Part shown: in pieces, positions 34,694 to 44,188 of the stretch | How positions within the stretch are numbered: position 1 is the first letter of the stretch | Layout: each line of letters begins with the position of its first letter | Source of the DNA: Bacteroidia bacterium | GTDB taxonomy: Bacteria; Bacteroidota; Bacteroidia; J057 | NCBI GenBank assembly: GCA_033391075.1 | Contig: JAWPMV010000001.1 | Location: 744,001 to 808,000, forward strand | Direction of reading: 5' to 3' | DNA: 64,000 bases | Program-made: the position numbers and the translations under genes | The notes under the pieces: model-generated | Database searches by the model: none | The model's input: the letters and a program-made list of their open reading frames with translations, nothing else | Told to the model about the DNA's origin: nothing

Positions 34694-36154
34694 TTATTTC
34701 CCCAATATCTCCTCACTCACACGAACTCCTGTAGTAATGGCTCCATTCATGGTAGCAGTAAGGGTATGCTCCCCGGCAAAATGAACCACGCCCTCTTTCC
34801 TGGCTGCATAGGCCTGGAAATTCCTCGCCTGACCAACTCCCATAAAAGAATAACTCGCCTTCACCCAGGGATCCTCATTCCAGTATTTGATGGCAGCTCC
34901 TTCCCAGTATTTTCCCGCTCCGGGCCAGGCTTTTTCTACTTCCGCTAAAGCTGTTTTTTGTCGATCTGATTTGGACAAACTACCCAGCTTTTTCGCATCA
35001 TCACCAGAGGTAAAGGACATCAGTATTCCTCTTGGACCGGCTTGATCAATAGACATATCGTAAACTCTTCTCAAAGCTGTATCCGTAAATACCCTTTGCC
35101 CAATACTTCCTTCCCTATTCCAAAAACGTTCTTTGAATTGCATGGCAACTTTCATCACCTGTCCGTAAGCCAACTCACGAATACATTTCATTTTTTCCTC
35201 TGAAAACAAAGGCTCAATTTCCAACTCCCGCAAAATAGAGAAGGGGAGAGCTATGACCAGTTTATTTGCTTTGAGGGATTGCAGTTGACCGTTTTCTTCA
35301 AACCAGACTTCGGCTCCTTCTTTTGAGTGAGAGATTTTTCTGACGGGCCGCCGATACATGATTTTTCCCGCTAGGGCTTTGGCGAAAGCTTTGGGCAGTT
35401 GGTCATTTCCTCCAAATATTCTCCCTTCATCTACTTCTTCATTAAAAAGACTTGCACTCGCATGTTGTTTGAGCAGGCTGAGGGCAGACATTTGATCCGT
35501 TCGGGCGGTTTCTTCAGTAGCATTCAGGTAGGTGAAAAGGTCGATGATATCTTGAGGTGTTCCTTGCTGGATCAGCATTTCCGTAATAGACAGATTATCG
35601 AACTTCAATATTTCAGGTGGAAGCTTTGCAGGGTCTTTTATTTTGTCCAAAAGGGCGGAAAGGTATTTCTTTTCCTGTCCAAACAAAGCACCGCCTACAG
35701 CTCCTTCATAGGGTAAACGCTCTTTGTTTTTCTGAAAGCTATCCATGCGGAAACGGCGATTTCTCACAAAAATCCCATCATACAACTTGGCCGTCATGAT
35801 CTTTAGCCCAAAATCTTTACAATATTTTCTGGCAAAAGCATCATGACCATCTACATATTCAGCCCCCATTTCTGCATACAATCCATCTGCAAAAGGATCG
35901 CGATAGGTTCTCACTCGACCTCCGGGCCGGGACCGTGCTTCCAAAACCCTGACATCATATCCTTCCTTATCCAATTCATAAGCTGCTGCCAATCCTGCCA
36001 AACCCGCTCCCAAAACCAGAACGGTTTTCTCACTTCTTTCTTCAAGTGATGTGAAACTGTTTTGAGGGAAGGCTGAGGCTGCTCCTGCGTATAAAATTCC
36101 AGAACTGGCAGTTTTGATAAACTCGCGTCGAGGGAGAGAAAATTTTGATGACAT
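34694..36154 (-). CDS. Flavin monoamine oxidase family protein, Tat-exported
   Basis: The start at 36154 (MSSKFSLPRREF) gives 486 residues beginning with a twin-arginine signal; the frame runs 29 codons further upstream without a better start. After the signal come the FAD motif VLGAGLAGLAAAYEL, the GGRVRTYRDP arginine segment and the C-terminal FAGEHTLTATMNGAITTGVR flavin-binding motif of amine oxidases. It would oxidise an amine or amino acid outside the cytoplasm with FAD; the substrate is not known. It is divergent from an AraC regulator 145 bases away that may control it. Confidence 0.9.
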   Translation of the reverse strand: MSSKFSLPRREFIKTASSGILYAGAASAFPQNSFTSLEERSEKTVLVLGAGLAGLAAAYELDKEGYDVRVLEARSRPGGRVRTYRDPFADGLYAEMGAEYVDGHDAFARKYCKDFGLKIMTAKLYDGIFVRNRRFRMDSFQKNKERLPYEGAVGGALFGQEKKYLSALLDKIKDPAKLPPEILKFDNLSITEMLIQQGTPQDIIDLFTYLNATEETARTDQMSALSLLKQHASASLFNEEVDEGRIFGGNDQLPKAFAKALAGKIMYRRPVRKISHSKEGAEVWFEENGQLQSLKANKLVIALPFSILRELEIEPLFSEEKMKCIRELAYGQVMKVAMQFKERFWNREGSIGQRVFTDTALRRVYDMSIDQAGPRGILMSFTSGDDAKKLGSLSKSDRQKTALAEVEKAWPGAGKYWEGAAIKYWNEDPWVKASYSFMGVGQARNFQAYAARKEGVVHFAGEHTLTATMNGAITTGVRVSEEILGK

Positions 36155-36299
36155 ATGGATAGATGCTGTAGTAGTAGGAAATGTTTTCTTGAAAAGGAAG
36201 ATAGACAAATTATGGAGAAGGCCTGTGGCTATGTGAATCAATTTGGGATTAGGTGCTTATGCTTTTTTTGAGTAAAATCATCAGAAAGATGTTTGCCGG

Positions 36300-37130
36300 A
36301 TGAAATTTGTAAGTCCCCTCCAGGAAGAAATTTTGATTGCTCAGGTTACTCCTGCAGAAACCTTCTGTTTTGAGCAGGAGCTGGAAGGGAGTATGACGGT
36401 CCTTTGGAACACCGGCCCGGATGCACGATTTATCCTCGACAATAAACCGATCGAAATCGAAAAGGATTGCATCAGTTTCTTTACCGAATTCCACAAAGTC
36501 AGGAACATAGAATTTAGCCAACTTAATATCATTCAGTTCAATCGGGCCTTCTATTGTGTAGAGTCCCAGGACCATGAAACCGGCTGCAGAGGCATTCTCT
36601 TTTACAGTCCCGCCACAGTTCCCAAATTGATCATACCGGAAGAAAGGAGAAAGCAATTTTATGCCCTTTGGGATACCATGCTATTTGAAATGGAGGAGCA
36701 GGATGAACTAAAGCTGGATATGCTTCAAAATTTACTCAAGCGCTTTCTCATTCTTTCTTTAAGGGTCTATCGGGCGCAAAGTCACGACTTGCCTGCTGAT
36801 GATTCCAGCCTTTCTATTGTTCGGGAATTCAATTACCTGGCCTCTATCCATTTTCGGCAATTGAGTCAGGTGAAAGACTATGCGGAAATGCTAAATAAAT
36901 CTCCTAAAACCCTTTCCAATATCTTCAAGAAGTTCACAGATAAGACTCCCCTTCAGATCATCAATGAATTTCGGTTGCGGGAAGCCAAGCATTTGCTTCG
37001 CTATACCGACAAACATATACAGGAAATCTCCGATGAACTCAATTTCAAGGATATCCAGGCCTTTAGCAATTTCTTCAAAAAGAGAGAAAATCAGGCTCCC
37101 ACACTCTATCGTGCCAGCCTTACTCACTAA
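36300..37130 (+). CDS. AraC family transcriptional regulator
   Basis: A 276-residue protein with an N-terminal cupin-like domain and a C-terminal AraC helix-turn-helix pair (about 175-276): LSQVKDYAEMLNKSPKTLS and the second unit ending AFSNFFKKRENQAP. The RREAP-type signature is IQEISDELNFKDIQAF. It is a cytoplasmic regulator, divergent from the Tat-exported amine oxidase, which is its most likely target (inference). Confidence 0.92.
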   Translation: MKFVSPLQEEILIAQVTPAETFCFEQELEGSMTVLWNTGPDARFILDNKPIEIEKDCISFFTEFHKVRNIEFSQLNIIQFNRAFYCVESQDHETGCRGILFYSPATVPKLIIPEERRKQFYALWDTMLFEMEEQDELKLDMLQNLLKRFLILSLRVYRAQSHDLPADDSSLSIVREFNYLASIHFRQLSQVKDYAEMLNKSPKTLSNIFKKFTDKTPLQIINEFRLREAKHLLRYTDKHIQEISDELNFKDIQAFSNFFKKRENQAPTLYRASLTH

Positions 37131-37232
37131 ATCCTTCTAAATCGGGAATAATTTGCAAACAAGCGGGAAAAATGGATGAATAAATCATCTGCTTTAGGGT
37201 TTACCTTTAAGAACAGGTAAACAAGCAATATT

Positions 37233-37736
37233 ATGACAGATCAACATATTAAATACGGAATCGAAGCTTCTCAGGCTCCCGAACTTGCCAAGGATATTGC
37301 GTGGATTGATGGGGAGGGAAAAGAACGGCAAGCTCTTCAACTTTCGGATTATAAAGGAAAGTTCAAAGTCCTCTATGGATTTCAGGCATGGTGTCCCGGA
37401 TGCCATAGTCGAGGCCTACCTGCATTGAAGGAAATGGTAGATGCTTTGCAGGACAATGAGCAGGTAGAATTCTTTGCTATCCAGACGGTTTTTGAAGGAG
37501 AAGATGTCAACACCCAGGATAAACTGGCCGATATTCAGGAGAAGTACGATTTGAAGATTCCCTTTGGACATGATGTAGGAAATGCGGAAACCGGCAATCG
37601 ATCCAGCACCATGTACAATTATCGTTCGGGAGGCACGCCCTGGTTTGTGTTTATTGACCAGCAGGATACAGTAGTTTTTAATGACTTCCACCTCAATGTG
37701 GAGAAGGCGATTGAGTATTTGAAAGAGGTGAAATAA
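37233..37736 (+). CDS. Thioredoxin-fold (TlpA/AhpC-type) protein
   Basis: A 167-residue protein with no signal peptide. The thioredoxin fold carries the CxxC motif in AWCPGCHSRG (about residues 53-62) and the cis-Pro segment in SGGTPWFVFID. The insert after the motif (FAIQTVFEGED) is like that of TlpA/peroxiredoxin-like proteins. It probably acts as a cytoplasmic thiol-disulfide protein. It precedes GNAT and SelO genes on the same strand. Confidence 0.85.
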   Translation: MTDQHIKYGIEASQAPELAKDIAWIDGEGKERQALQLSDYKGKFKVLYGFQAWCPGCHSRGLPALKEMVDALQDNEQVEFFAIQTVFEGEDVNTQDKLADIQEKYDLKIPFGHDVGNAETGNRSSTMYNYRSGGTPWFVFIDQQDTVVFNDFHLNVEKAIEYLKEVK

Positions 37737-37741
37737 ATGTA

Positions 37742-37771
37742 GGTAGGGACAGATGATAATCTGCCCCTACC
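37742..37771. terminator. Hairpin after the thioredoxin-fold gene
   Basis: GGTAGGGACAGA (37742-37753) pairs with TCTGCCCCTACC (37760-37771) with one mismatch and a 6-base loop, directly after the stop codon. No T-run follows. It may be an mRNA 3' stabilising or partial termination structure before the GNAT-SelO pair. Confidence 0.45.
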
Positions 37772-37796
37772 AGAAATCAAATAAGATTTGAATCAT

Positions 37797-38084
37797 ATGC
37801 TAAATCAAGTAAAAAGCGATATTACCCACGATACATCCCGAAACAGATTTGTCTTGAATCTGGGCGAGGACGAAGCCTTTATTACGTATAATATGCAGGG
37901 CGATACCCTTTATCTTCTGCATTCGGAGGTGCCAGCTCATCTTCGGGGTGGAGGAATTGGAAAACAATTGGTGGATAAAACTTTTATGTATATCCAGGAG
38001 CATCAGCTCAAAGCTGTGGCACTTTGTTCTTATATTCAATTGATCCGGGACAGAAATCCTGCCTGGCGAAACCTGATAGGATAA
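37797..38084 (+). CDS. Small GNAT family N-acetyltransferase
   Basis: A 95-residue protein from the ATG at 37797 (a TTG three codons earlier is less likely). It matches the short YjdJ/NATD1-like GNAT family: the LYLLHSEVPAHLRGGGIGKQLV segment, split here as LLHSEVP and RGGGIGKQLV, contains the acetyl-CoA pyrophosphate loop, and CSYIQLIRDRNPAW forms the end. It is cytoplasmic. Its stop codon directly abuts the SelO start codon, so the two are translationally coupled. Confidence 0.85.
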   Translation: MLNQVKSDITHDTSRNRFVLNLGEDEAFITYNMQGDTLYLLHSEVPAHLRGGGIGKQLVDKTFMYIQEHQLKAVALCSYIQLIRDRNPAWRNLIG

Positions 38085-39650
38085 ATGAAATTCGATATTC
38101 AAGATACTTTTAATAAAGAACTCCCTGCCGATCCAAATCGCAATAATACGAGAAGGCAGGTAAAGGAGGCTTCTTATTCTTTTGTGACTCCCCGAATTCC
38201 CGGAGAAGCAAAACTCCTGCATGTTTCTCAGGAGATGGCCAGGGAATTAGGATTAAGTCAGGAAGACATCGATTCAGAGGAGTTTCGAGATATTTTTAGC
38301 GGGGCGAAAGTCCTGGAAGGAACAGATCCTTATGCCATGTGTTATGGAGGGCATCAGTTTGGAAATTGGGCAGGGCAATTGGGAGATGGAAGAGCCATCA
38401 ATTTGATGGAGGTTGTAGTCAACGACAAAAGATGGGCCTTGCAATTGAAAGGTGCTGGCGAAACCCCCTATTCCCGAACAGCAGATGGTTTGGCTGTTCT
38501 CAGGTCCTCAATTCGGGAACATTTGGCGAGCGAGGCCATGCATCATTTGGGAGTACCCACTACTCGTTCTCTTTCTTTGAGTTTGTCGGGCGACCAGGTG
38601 CTGAGAGATATGCTCTATGATGGAAATGCCGCCTATGAGAAAGGAGCTGTCGTTTGTAGACTTGCGCCTTCGTTCATTCGCTTTGGGAATTTCCAAATCT
38701 TCGCCAGTCGCAATGATCATGAAAATTTGAGGAAATTGACCGATTATACCATCCGTCATTTCTTTCCGGAAATAACTTCCACAGGAGCAGAAGCCTATGT
38801 GGAATTTTTCAATGCGGTACTGGATAGGACGATGGAGGTGATTGTTCACTGGCAAAGGGTGGGTTTTGTCCACGGAGTCATGAATACCGATAATATGTCC
38901 ATTCTGGGTTTGAGTATCGACTATGGACCTTACGGCTTTTTGGATAATTATGACCATGACTGGACTCCCAACACAACTGATGCCCAGGGACGGAGGTATC
39001 GCTTTGTCAATCAGCCAGGAATAGCCCAGTGGAATCTCTATCAACTCGCCAATGCTTTATTTCCCTTGATTGGGGATCCTCAGCCATTGGAAGCCGCTTT
39101 AAAGCGCTATGCAGATGAGTATGCAGATAAATACCTAAGCATGATGCGGAGCAAGCTGGGTTTGCATGTAGAGCTCCAGGACGATATTTCATTAATAGAA
39201 TCTCTGGAAAAAGCACTGGAATTGACGGAAACGGATATGACGATCTTTTTCCGTTTACTGGGAAAGATTGCCAAGAGCGATACAGCAACACAAGCCATAG
39301 AGAAAATCCTGCAAGCTTTTTACAAGCAGGAAGAACTGGAAGGCGAAATCCTGACTAGCTGGGAGACATGGTTTGAATTGTATCTAGAGAGGCTACAAAA
39401 AGAAGAGCTTTCGGAGGAAACTCGAAGAGAGAGCATGAATCAAGTCAATCCCAAATACATTCTCCGGAACTATATGGCGCAACTAGCCATAGATGCTGCA
39501 AATGATGGGGACTATTCGGTGATCGAGGAATTGTATCAGCTATTGAGAAATCCCTATGCCGAGCAGCCCGAATACCAGAAATGGTTCATCAAAAGACCCG
39601 ATTGGGCAAGGCATAAAGTGGGCTGTTCGATGCTGTCTTGCAGCTCATGA
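38085..39650 (+). CDS. selO: Protein adenylyltransferase SelO (YdiU family)
   Basis: A 521-residue pseudokinase-fold AMP transferase. Typical segments are YGGHQFGNWAGQLGDGRA, LQLKGAGETPYSR, FGNFQIFA, GVMNTDNMS (the metal-binding region) and FLDNYDHDWTPN. The C-terminus ends CSMLSCSS, with the redox-active cysteine that is selenocysteine in animals. SelO transfers AMP to proteins during oxidative stress and its activity is redox controlled, which fits a neighbouring thioredoxin-fold gene. Length is normal. Confidence 0.95.
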   Translation: MKFDIQDTFNKELPADPNRNNTRRQVKEASYSFVTPRIPGEAKLLHVSQEMARELGLSQEDIDSEEFRDIFSGAKVLEGTDPYAMCYGGHQFGNWAGQLGDGRAINLMEVVVNDKRWALQLKGAGETPYSRTADGLAVLRSSIREHLASEAMHHLGVPTTRSLSLSLSGDQVLRDMLYDGNAAYEKGAVVCRLAPSFIRFGNFQIFASRNDHENLRKLTDYTIRHFFPEITSTGAEAYVEFFNAVLDRTMEVIVHWQRVGFVHGVMNTDNMSILGLSIDYGPYGFLDNYDHDWTPNTTDAQGRRYRFVNQPGIAQWNLYQLANALFPLIGDPQPLEAALKRYADEYADKYLSMMRSKLGLHVELQDDISLIESLEKALELTETDMTIFFRLLGKIAKSDTATQAIEKILQAFYKQEELEGEILTSWETWFELYLERLQKEELSEETRRESMNQVNPKYILRNYMAQLAIDAANDGDYSVIEELYQLLRNPYAEQPEYQKWFIKRPDWARHKVGCSMLSCSS

Positions 39651-39726
39651 TGGCCCAGCTGTCTTGAGCGGGACAGCAAGCTAAGGAAAGGGCAAATAAT
39701 TTGAGGGGTACATAATTAGCAAATAC

Positions 39727-41112
39727 ATGAAGATTTACGATCTCATTGTGATCGGCGCCGGTTCTGGAGGACTGGTCGCCGCTACCACTGCGCATAGAAA
39801 AGGCCTGAAAACTGCCTTGATTGAAAAGAATAAGATTGGAGGAGAATGCACGCATTATGGTTGTGTGCCGAGTAAAGCTTTGATCAATGCGGCGAAGGCT
39901 TATCACAGCCTCACACACATGTCCGCACTGGGAATAGAAACTGCTCCTTCAGCCATTGATTTTGGCCAAATCATGGATAAGGTGGATGAAATTGTACAGG
40001 GGATTTATGCACATGAAACTCCTGATATTTTTCAGGATATGGGAATAGATACCTATGTTCATACAAGTGGTGCCAAATTCCTCGACCCAAACAGCATTTC
40101 CATAGGAGAGGAGGTCTTGCAGGCCAAACATTTCATTATCTGCACAGGTTCAGGGCCACGCATAGCTGAGATTGCTGGAATCGAGAAGGTCCGGATTTTA
40201 CACAATGAAAACTTCTGGGAGCTGAGAGAGCATCCCGGCAAAATCGTTTTTATCGGGGGAGGAGTAATTTCGGTTGAATTGGGGCAGGCATTGGCCCGCT
40301 TAGGATGTGAAGTAACTATTGTAGAAAGGAATCCCAGAGTATTGAAAGTTACGGATCCGGAAATCGGAGAATACCTTTCGAAGAAATTGGAAGCAGAAGG
40401 AGTGGAACTGATCCTGAATGCAAATATCCAGGAATTTAGGGAGTCAAATACGCTGCTATATGAGCAAAGGGGGAAACTAGAATCCCTACAGGCAAATTAT
40501 TTCTTTTTGGCAACAGGCAGAATTCCACATGTAGAGGGCCTGGATTTGGAGAAAGCGGGAGTTGAATATTCCCCTCGCGGCATAAATACCAATGAATACC
40601 TGCATACTTCGAATCCCCATATTTATGCATGTGGAGATGTAAGTACCCTCTTTAAGTTTACCCATACAGCCTCCCATCAAGCCAATATTTGTGTCAGCAA
40701 TATTTTGGAAGCAGAATCGACTCAGAATGATCTGAGCATTTTACCCTGGGCAATCTTCACTGAACCCGAAATAGGACATATAGGATTGAGTGAGAGAGAA
40801 GCTGAAATGAAATATGGCAAAGAAAATATTCAGGTATTCAAAGTGGAGGCGAAAATAGATCGATTCATTACGGATAGGAAAACAGGGGGTATGCTAAAGG
40901 TGATCTTTGATAAAAAGGATCAGGTCTTGGGAGCAGAAGGAATAGGGGCACATGCAGGAGAATGGATTCAATTGCTCACTTTGGTAATCAAAAACAAGAT
41001 TTCTGCAGCACAAATGGCAGATACCATATTTGCTTATCCCAGCTATTCGGAAATTGTGAAAAAGCTGTTTAGTCGATATTTAAGGACCAAAGTGCATGCA
41101 AGTTCTGCCTAA
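39727..41112 (+). CDS. MerA/dihydrolipoamide dehydrogenase-like flavoprotein disulfide reductase
   Basis: A 461-residue FAD/NAD(P) enzyme with FAD motif VIGAGSGGLVAATTA, the redox-active CTHYGC pair, NAD motif IGGGVISVELGQAL and ACGDVS. At the C-terminus the active-site HPT-SE motif of dihydrolipoamide dehydrogenase reads YPSYSE, so the catalytic His is replaced by Tyr, as in mercuric-reductase-like proteins. The thiol substrate is unknown. The gene overlaps the TIGR04283-type glycosyltransferase gene by 17 bases, an association I recall from other genomes. Confidence 0.88.
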   Translation: MKIYDLIVIGAGSGGLVAATTAHRKGLKTALIEKNKIGGECTHYGCVPSKALINAAKAYHSLTHMSALGIETAPSAIDFGQIMDKVDEIVQGIYAHETPDIFQDMGIDTYVHTSGAKFLDPNSISIGEEVLQAKHFIICTGSGPRIAEIAGIEKVRILHNENFWELREHPGKIVFIGGGVISVELGQALARLGCEVTIVERNPRVLKVTDPEIGEYLSKKLEAEGVELILNANIQEFRESNTLLYEQRGKLESLQANYFFLATGRIPHVEGLDLEKAGVEYSPRGINTNEYLHTSNPHIYACGDVSTLFKFTHTASHQANICVSNILEAESTQNDLSILPWAIFTEPEIGHIGLSEREAEMKYGKENIQVFKVEAKIDRFITDRKTGGMLKVIFDKKDQVLGAEGIGAHAGEWIQLLTLVIKNKISAAQMADTIFAYPSYSEIVKKLFSRYLRTKVHASSA

Positions 41113-41815
41113 GATCTCGGCAATTATTGTAGCCCTGAATGAGGAAGAATTGATCCGACAGATAATAAATGAGCTGAGACAACAGGATTATGAAGGAGAG
41201 CTTGAAATAATCCTGGCAGATGGAGGAAGTGAAGATAAAACGCTTGCTTTGGCTCAAAAAGAAGGAATCAAAGTTCTCCTTTCGCCTACAAAAGGAAGGG
41301 CCTGGCAAATGAATGCGGCAGCGGAAATAGCAAGTGGCGATATCCTTTTCTTTGTACATGCAGATATGCGTTTTCGTGAGAATACCTTATCAGCTTTAGC
41401 TAGGAGTATTGCCAAAGGATATGCAGGAGGAGGCTTTGCCAATGAATTTGACACGCACAATGGCCGAATCAAGCAATTAGGTCATTACTTGAATTTTAGG
41501 TTTGTAGATAAAAGAGAACAATCAGATAAGGGAATCTTTTATGGTGATAATGGGATTTTTGTATTGACACATGCTTTCAAAAAATTGGAGGGCTTCAGGG
41601 AAATTCCCATTATGGAGGATTATGATTTCTCAAGAAGATTGAGAAATGAGTTCAGGACGATAAAAATAAAAAGCCCTCGAATTATTGTTTCTTCCCGAAG
41701 ACATCTGAAAGCTGGATTTTTACGAACCCGAATTCAATGGATCTTGATTCGAATCTTATTTAAATGGGGCATTTCTCCCCACTTTTTAAGCAAATGCTAT
41801 AAAAACATCCGATAA
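41096..41815 (+). CDS. TIGR04283 family glycosyltransferase (arsenosugar-type)
   Basis: A 239-residue family 2 glycosyltransferase: ISAIIVALNEEELI at the start, ADGGSEDKT, the metal site in FFVHADMRF, KGRAWQMNAAAE, and the acceptor-side IPIMEDYDFSRRLR and SSRRH. This set is typical of the TIGR04283 family linked to arsenosugar or rSAM/selenodomain gene clusters. No ArsM or radical SAM partner is in the window, so the product here is uncertain. It starts inside the end of the MerA-like gene. Confidence 0.88.
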   Translation: MQVLPKISAIIVALNEEELIRQIINELRQQDYEGELEIILADGGSEDKTLALAQKEGIKVLLSPTKGRAWQMNAAAEIASGDILFFVHADMRFRENTLSALARSIAKGYAGGGFANEFDTHNGRIKQLGHYLNFRFVDKREQSDKGIFYGDNGIFVLTHAFKKLEGFREIPIMEDYDFSRRLRNEFRTIKIKSPRIIVSSRRHLKAGFLRTRIQWILIRILFKWGISPHFLSKCYKNIR

Positions 41816-41825
41816 TCGTAGAGCT

Positions 41826-42101
41826 ATGGACAAAAACAAAAAAGAAGAACTGGCGGCTTTATTTATGCAAGCCGGTAAAGCTCATCATCATGCATATATA
41901 GAAACAGATGGAGATGATCCTGAATGGCCCCTTTGGTATTCGGAGCATTTGAAGGAGTCCTTACCTGCCTTACTGGGAGTGGAAATGACCCGCAGTCGGA
42001 TCATTTATGAACTTATGCATTTGGATGATACGGCAGATACAAGCAAGGAACACTGGACAGAGGTGTATGCCGAAACCCTCCTGGCAAAATATTCCGCTTG
42101 A
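41826..42101 (+). CDS. Small conserved protein with HHxAYIETDG-DPEWPLWY motif
   Basis: A 91-residue soluble protein starting 10 bases after the glycosyltransferase gene. The stretch HHHAYIETDG followed by DPEWPLWYSEHL recurs, as I recall, in a widespread uncharacterised bacterial family of the same size. The His and acidic residues could bind a metal, but no function is known. Its operon position ties it to the glycosyltransferase and MerA-like genes. Confidence 0.75.
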   Translation: MDKNKKEELAALFMQAGKAHHHAYIETDGDDPEWPLWYSEHLKESLPALLGVEMTRSRIIYELMHLDDTADTSKEHWTEVYAETLLAKYSA

Positions 42102-42130
42102 GTCTCCTGGAATTCTTTTAAAACCTAAAC

Positions 42131-42475
42131 ATGGAATGGATTAAACATGCCTTTCTGCTGATAGCTGAAGTCATAGATCTTATAGGTATTGCTATTTTGA
42201 TAGTGGGCTTTGGGAAGTTATTGATTAAATATGTCCGACTGGAATTTTCCAGTCACATTTTTAAACTACCACTGCTTGGACTTCAGAAGATTCGCTGCGA
42301 ATTGGGGATCTATATACTGCTGGCCCTGGATTTTCTGATCTCTTCTGATATCATCCGGACCATCTTGGATATTTCTAGTGAACAACTCATAGCCCTGACA
42401 GCTATGGTGGTATTGAGAACGGGAATTGGATATTTTTTAGGGAATGAGATCGCACAGATACATGAAGAAGCTTAA
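42131..42475 (+). CDS. DUF1622 family membrane protein
   Basis: A 114-residue protein with three hydrophobic segments and the DUF1622 core: an amphipathic GKLLIKYVRLEF region, then LGLQKIRCELGIYILLALDFLISSD (shown in part) and a final span ending at RTGIGYFLGNEI. Family members are small inner-membrane proteins of unknown function. It is last in the four-gene run 39727-42475. Confidence 0.85.
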   Translation: MEWIKHAFLLIAEVIDLIGIAILIVGFGKLLIKYVRLEFSSHIFKLPLLGLQKIRCELGIYILLALDFLISSDIIRTILDISSEQLIALTAMVVLRTGIGYFLGNEIAQIHEEA

Positions 42476-42601
42476 TATAAAGCGTGCCTTATGATTTTGC
42501 TTGGCTAGATTTTTTAGATTCTCTCTCAAAGTTTCAGGGGAAAGATTATATTGCTCTTTCTCCCAATTCTATTATTACTAAGCTACAAGAAGAGAGTATC
42601 C

Positions 42602-43999
42602 ATGAAGAATCTCGATAGAAGAAATTTCCTCAAAAAGACCTCCATGTCCGGGGCCGCATTAGCGATAGGATCAATGCTTTCTGCCGCTACCGAAGCCTAT
42701 CCCGAAAGAGAAAGTGGAGCCCAATACATGGGCGGTTTTTCCGCTCCAAAATTACCAACTATCCGTACTGCTTTTATTGGTGTTGGGGCTCGCGGTCCCA
42801 GCCATTTGCGCTTCCTTTCTCAGTTAGAAGGCGTAGAGATTGTTGCCATTTCTGATCTATATGAAGATAAAGTTCAGAAGCAGGTGGAGTTCTGTAAGAA
42901 AGTAGGTAAAGGGAAAAGACATCAAAATGTAGCGACCTATTTTGGGAGTGAGGATAAATGGAAGCAGATGTTGGATGAAGTAAAGCCCGATGCTGTGTTT
43001 ATTTGCACCAATTGGTTCAATCATGCACCCATGGCCATAGAAGCTATGGAAAAAGGGGCACATGCATTTGTGGAGGTTCCGATAGCGGTAACGCTGGATG
43101 AAATGTGGGACATTGTGATTACTTCCGAGCGTACCCAAAAGCATTGTATGATGATGGAAAATGTCAACTATGACAGAGATGAGTTGATGTTTTTGAATAT
43201 GTGCCGCCAGGGTGTAATCGGCGAACTATTGCATGCCGAAGCTTCCTATATCCACGAATTGCGTGGGCAGATGTATGAGGTAGAACGAGGGACCGGTTCC
43301 TGGCGAACCCATCATTATGCCAATAGAAATGGAAACCTTTATCCCACGCATGGATTAGGGCCAGTCGCGCAATACATGAACCTGGGGCGGGGAGATGATA
43401 ATTTTAAAAGCATCGTTTCCTTTTCAACTCCTGCTTTTGGAAGGCAGGACTTTGCCAAGAAGAATTTCCCTCCAGACCATAAGTGGAATAAGCTTGACTT
43501 TAAAGGAGGAGACATGAATACCTCTATCATCAAAAGTATGATGGGAAGGACGGTGATGGTTCAGTGGGATGAAACCAGTCCAAGGCCTTATTCTCGTTTA
43601 AACCTCGTTCAGGGAACAAAAGGAACCCTGGCAGGATTTCCTACCCGGGTTGCCATAGAAGGGGGAGTCGAGGGAGCTACCGATAGCCACCACCAATGGG
43701 TACAGGGCGAAAAGCTCCAATTGCTGTATGAGAAATATGATCACCCCTTATATAAAAGGCTGAATCAGGCGACCAAAGATAGTGGGCATGGAGGCATGGA
43801 TGGAATGATGGCTTATCGTATCGTCGAATGCTTACGAGAAGGTTTGCCTCTGGATCAAAATGTCTATGAGGGTTGTTTCTGGAGTGCCGTTGGTCCTTTG
43901 AGTGAACATTCTGTTGCTCAGGGTGGGGCTGTCCAGGCCTTTCCGGACTTCACCCGGGGAAATTGGAAAGAGACTGAAGCTTTAGGAATTATCAGTTAG
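42602..43999 (+). CDS. Tat-exported Gfo/Idh/MocA oxidoreductase, GH109-like
   Basis: From the ATG at 42602, 465 residues with a twin-arginine signal (NLDRRNFLKKT). The nucleotide-binding motif is IGVGARGPSHL, then the EVPIAVTLDE proline segment. The THGLGPVAQYMNLGRGD segment is characteristic of the GH109 group, which cleaves alpha-N-acetylgalactosaminides by an NAD-dependent redox mechanism. An exported enzyme of this group would carry its NAD bound from the cytoplasm. Upstream codons to 42551 are open but add nonstandard residues before the Tat signal. Confidence 0.88.
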   Translation: MKNLDRRNFLKKTSMSGAALAIGSMLSAATEAYPERESGAQYMGGFSAPKLPTIRTAFIGVGARGPSHLRFLSQLEGVEIVAISDLYEDKVQKQVEFCKKVGKGKRHQNVATYFGSEDKWKQMLDEVKPDAVFICTNWFNHAPMAIEAMEKGAHAFVEVPIAVTLDEMWDIVITSERTQKHCMMMENVNYDRDELMFLNMCRQGVIGELLHAEASYIHELRGQMYEVERGTGSWRTHHYANRNGNLYPTHGLGPVAQYMNLGRGDDNFKSIVSFSTPAFGRQDFAKKNFPPDHKWNKLDFKGGDMNTSIIKSMMGRTVMVQWDETSPRPYSRLNLVQGTKGTLAGFPTRVAIEGGVEGATDSHHQWVQGEKLQLLYEKYDHPLYKRLNQATKDSGHGGMDGMMAYRIVECLREGLPLDQNVYEGCFWSAVGPLSEHSVAQGGAVQAFPDFTRGNWKETEALGIIS

Positions 44000-44188
44000 T
44001 ATAGAGAAATAGCTGAGACCAGGAGTAGTTTAACTGAAAATACCAGGCTGTAGGCTTTTAGCCTTCATTTTATTTAATTTCGAATCATCCTTCGTCAAGG
44101 TATCAGAGGAGTGCTTCACTATTTGTGATACACTATGCTTTCCTGTATATTATGGAAGCATAAACAATTAACAAGCCCCTGATACACA

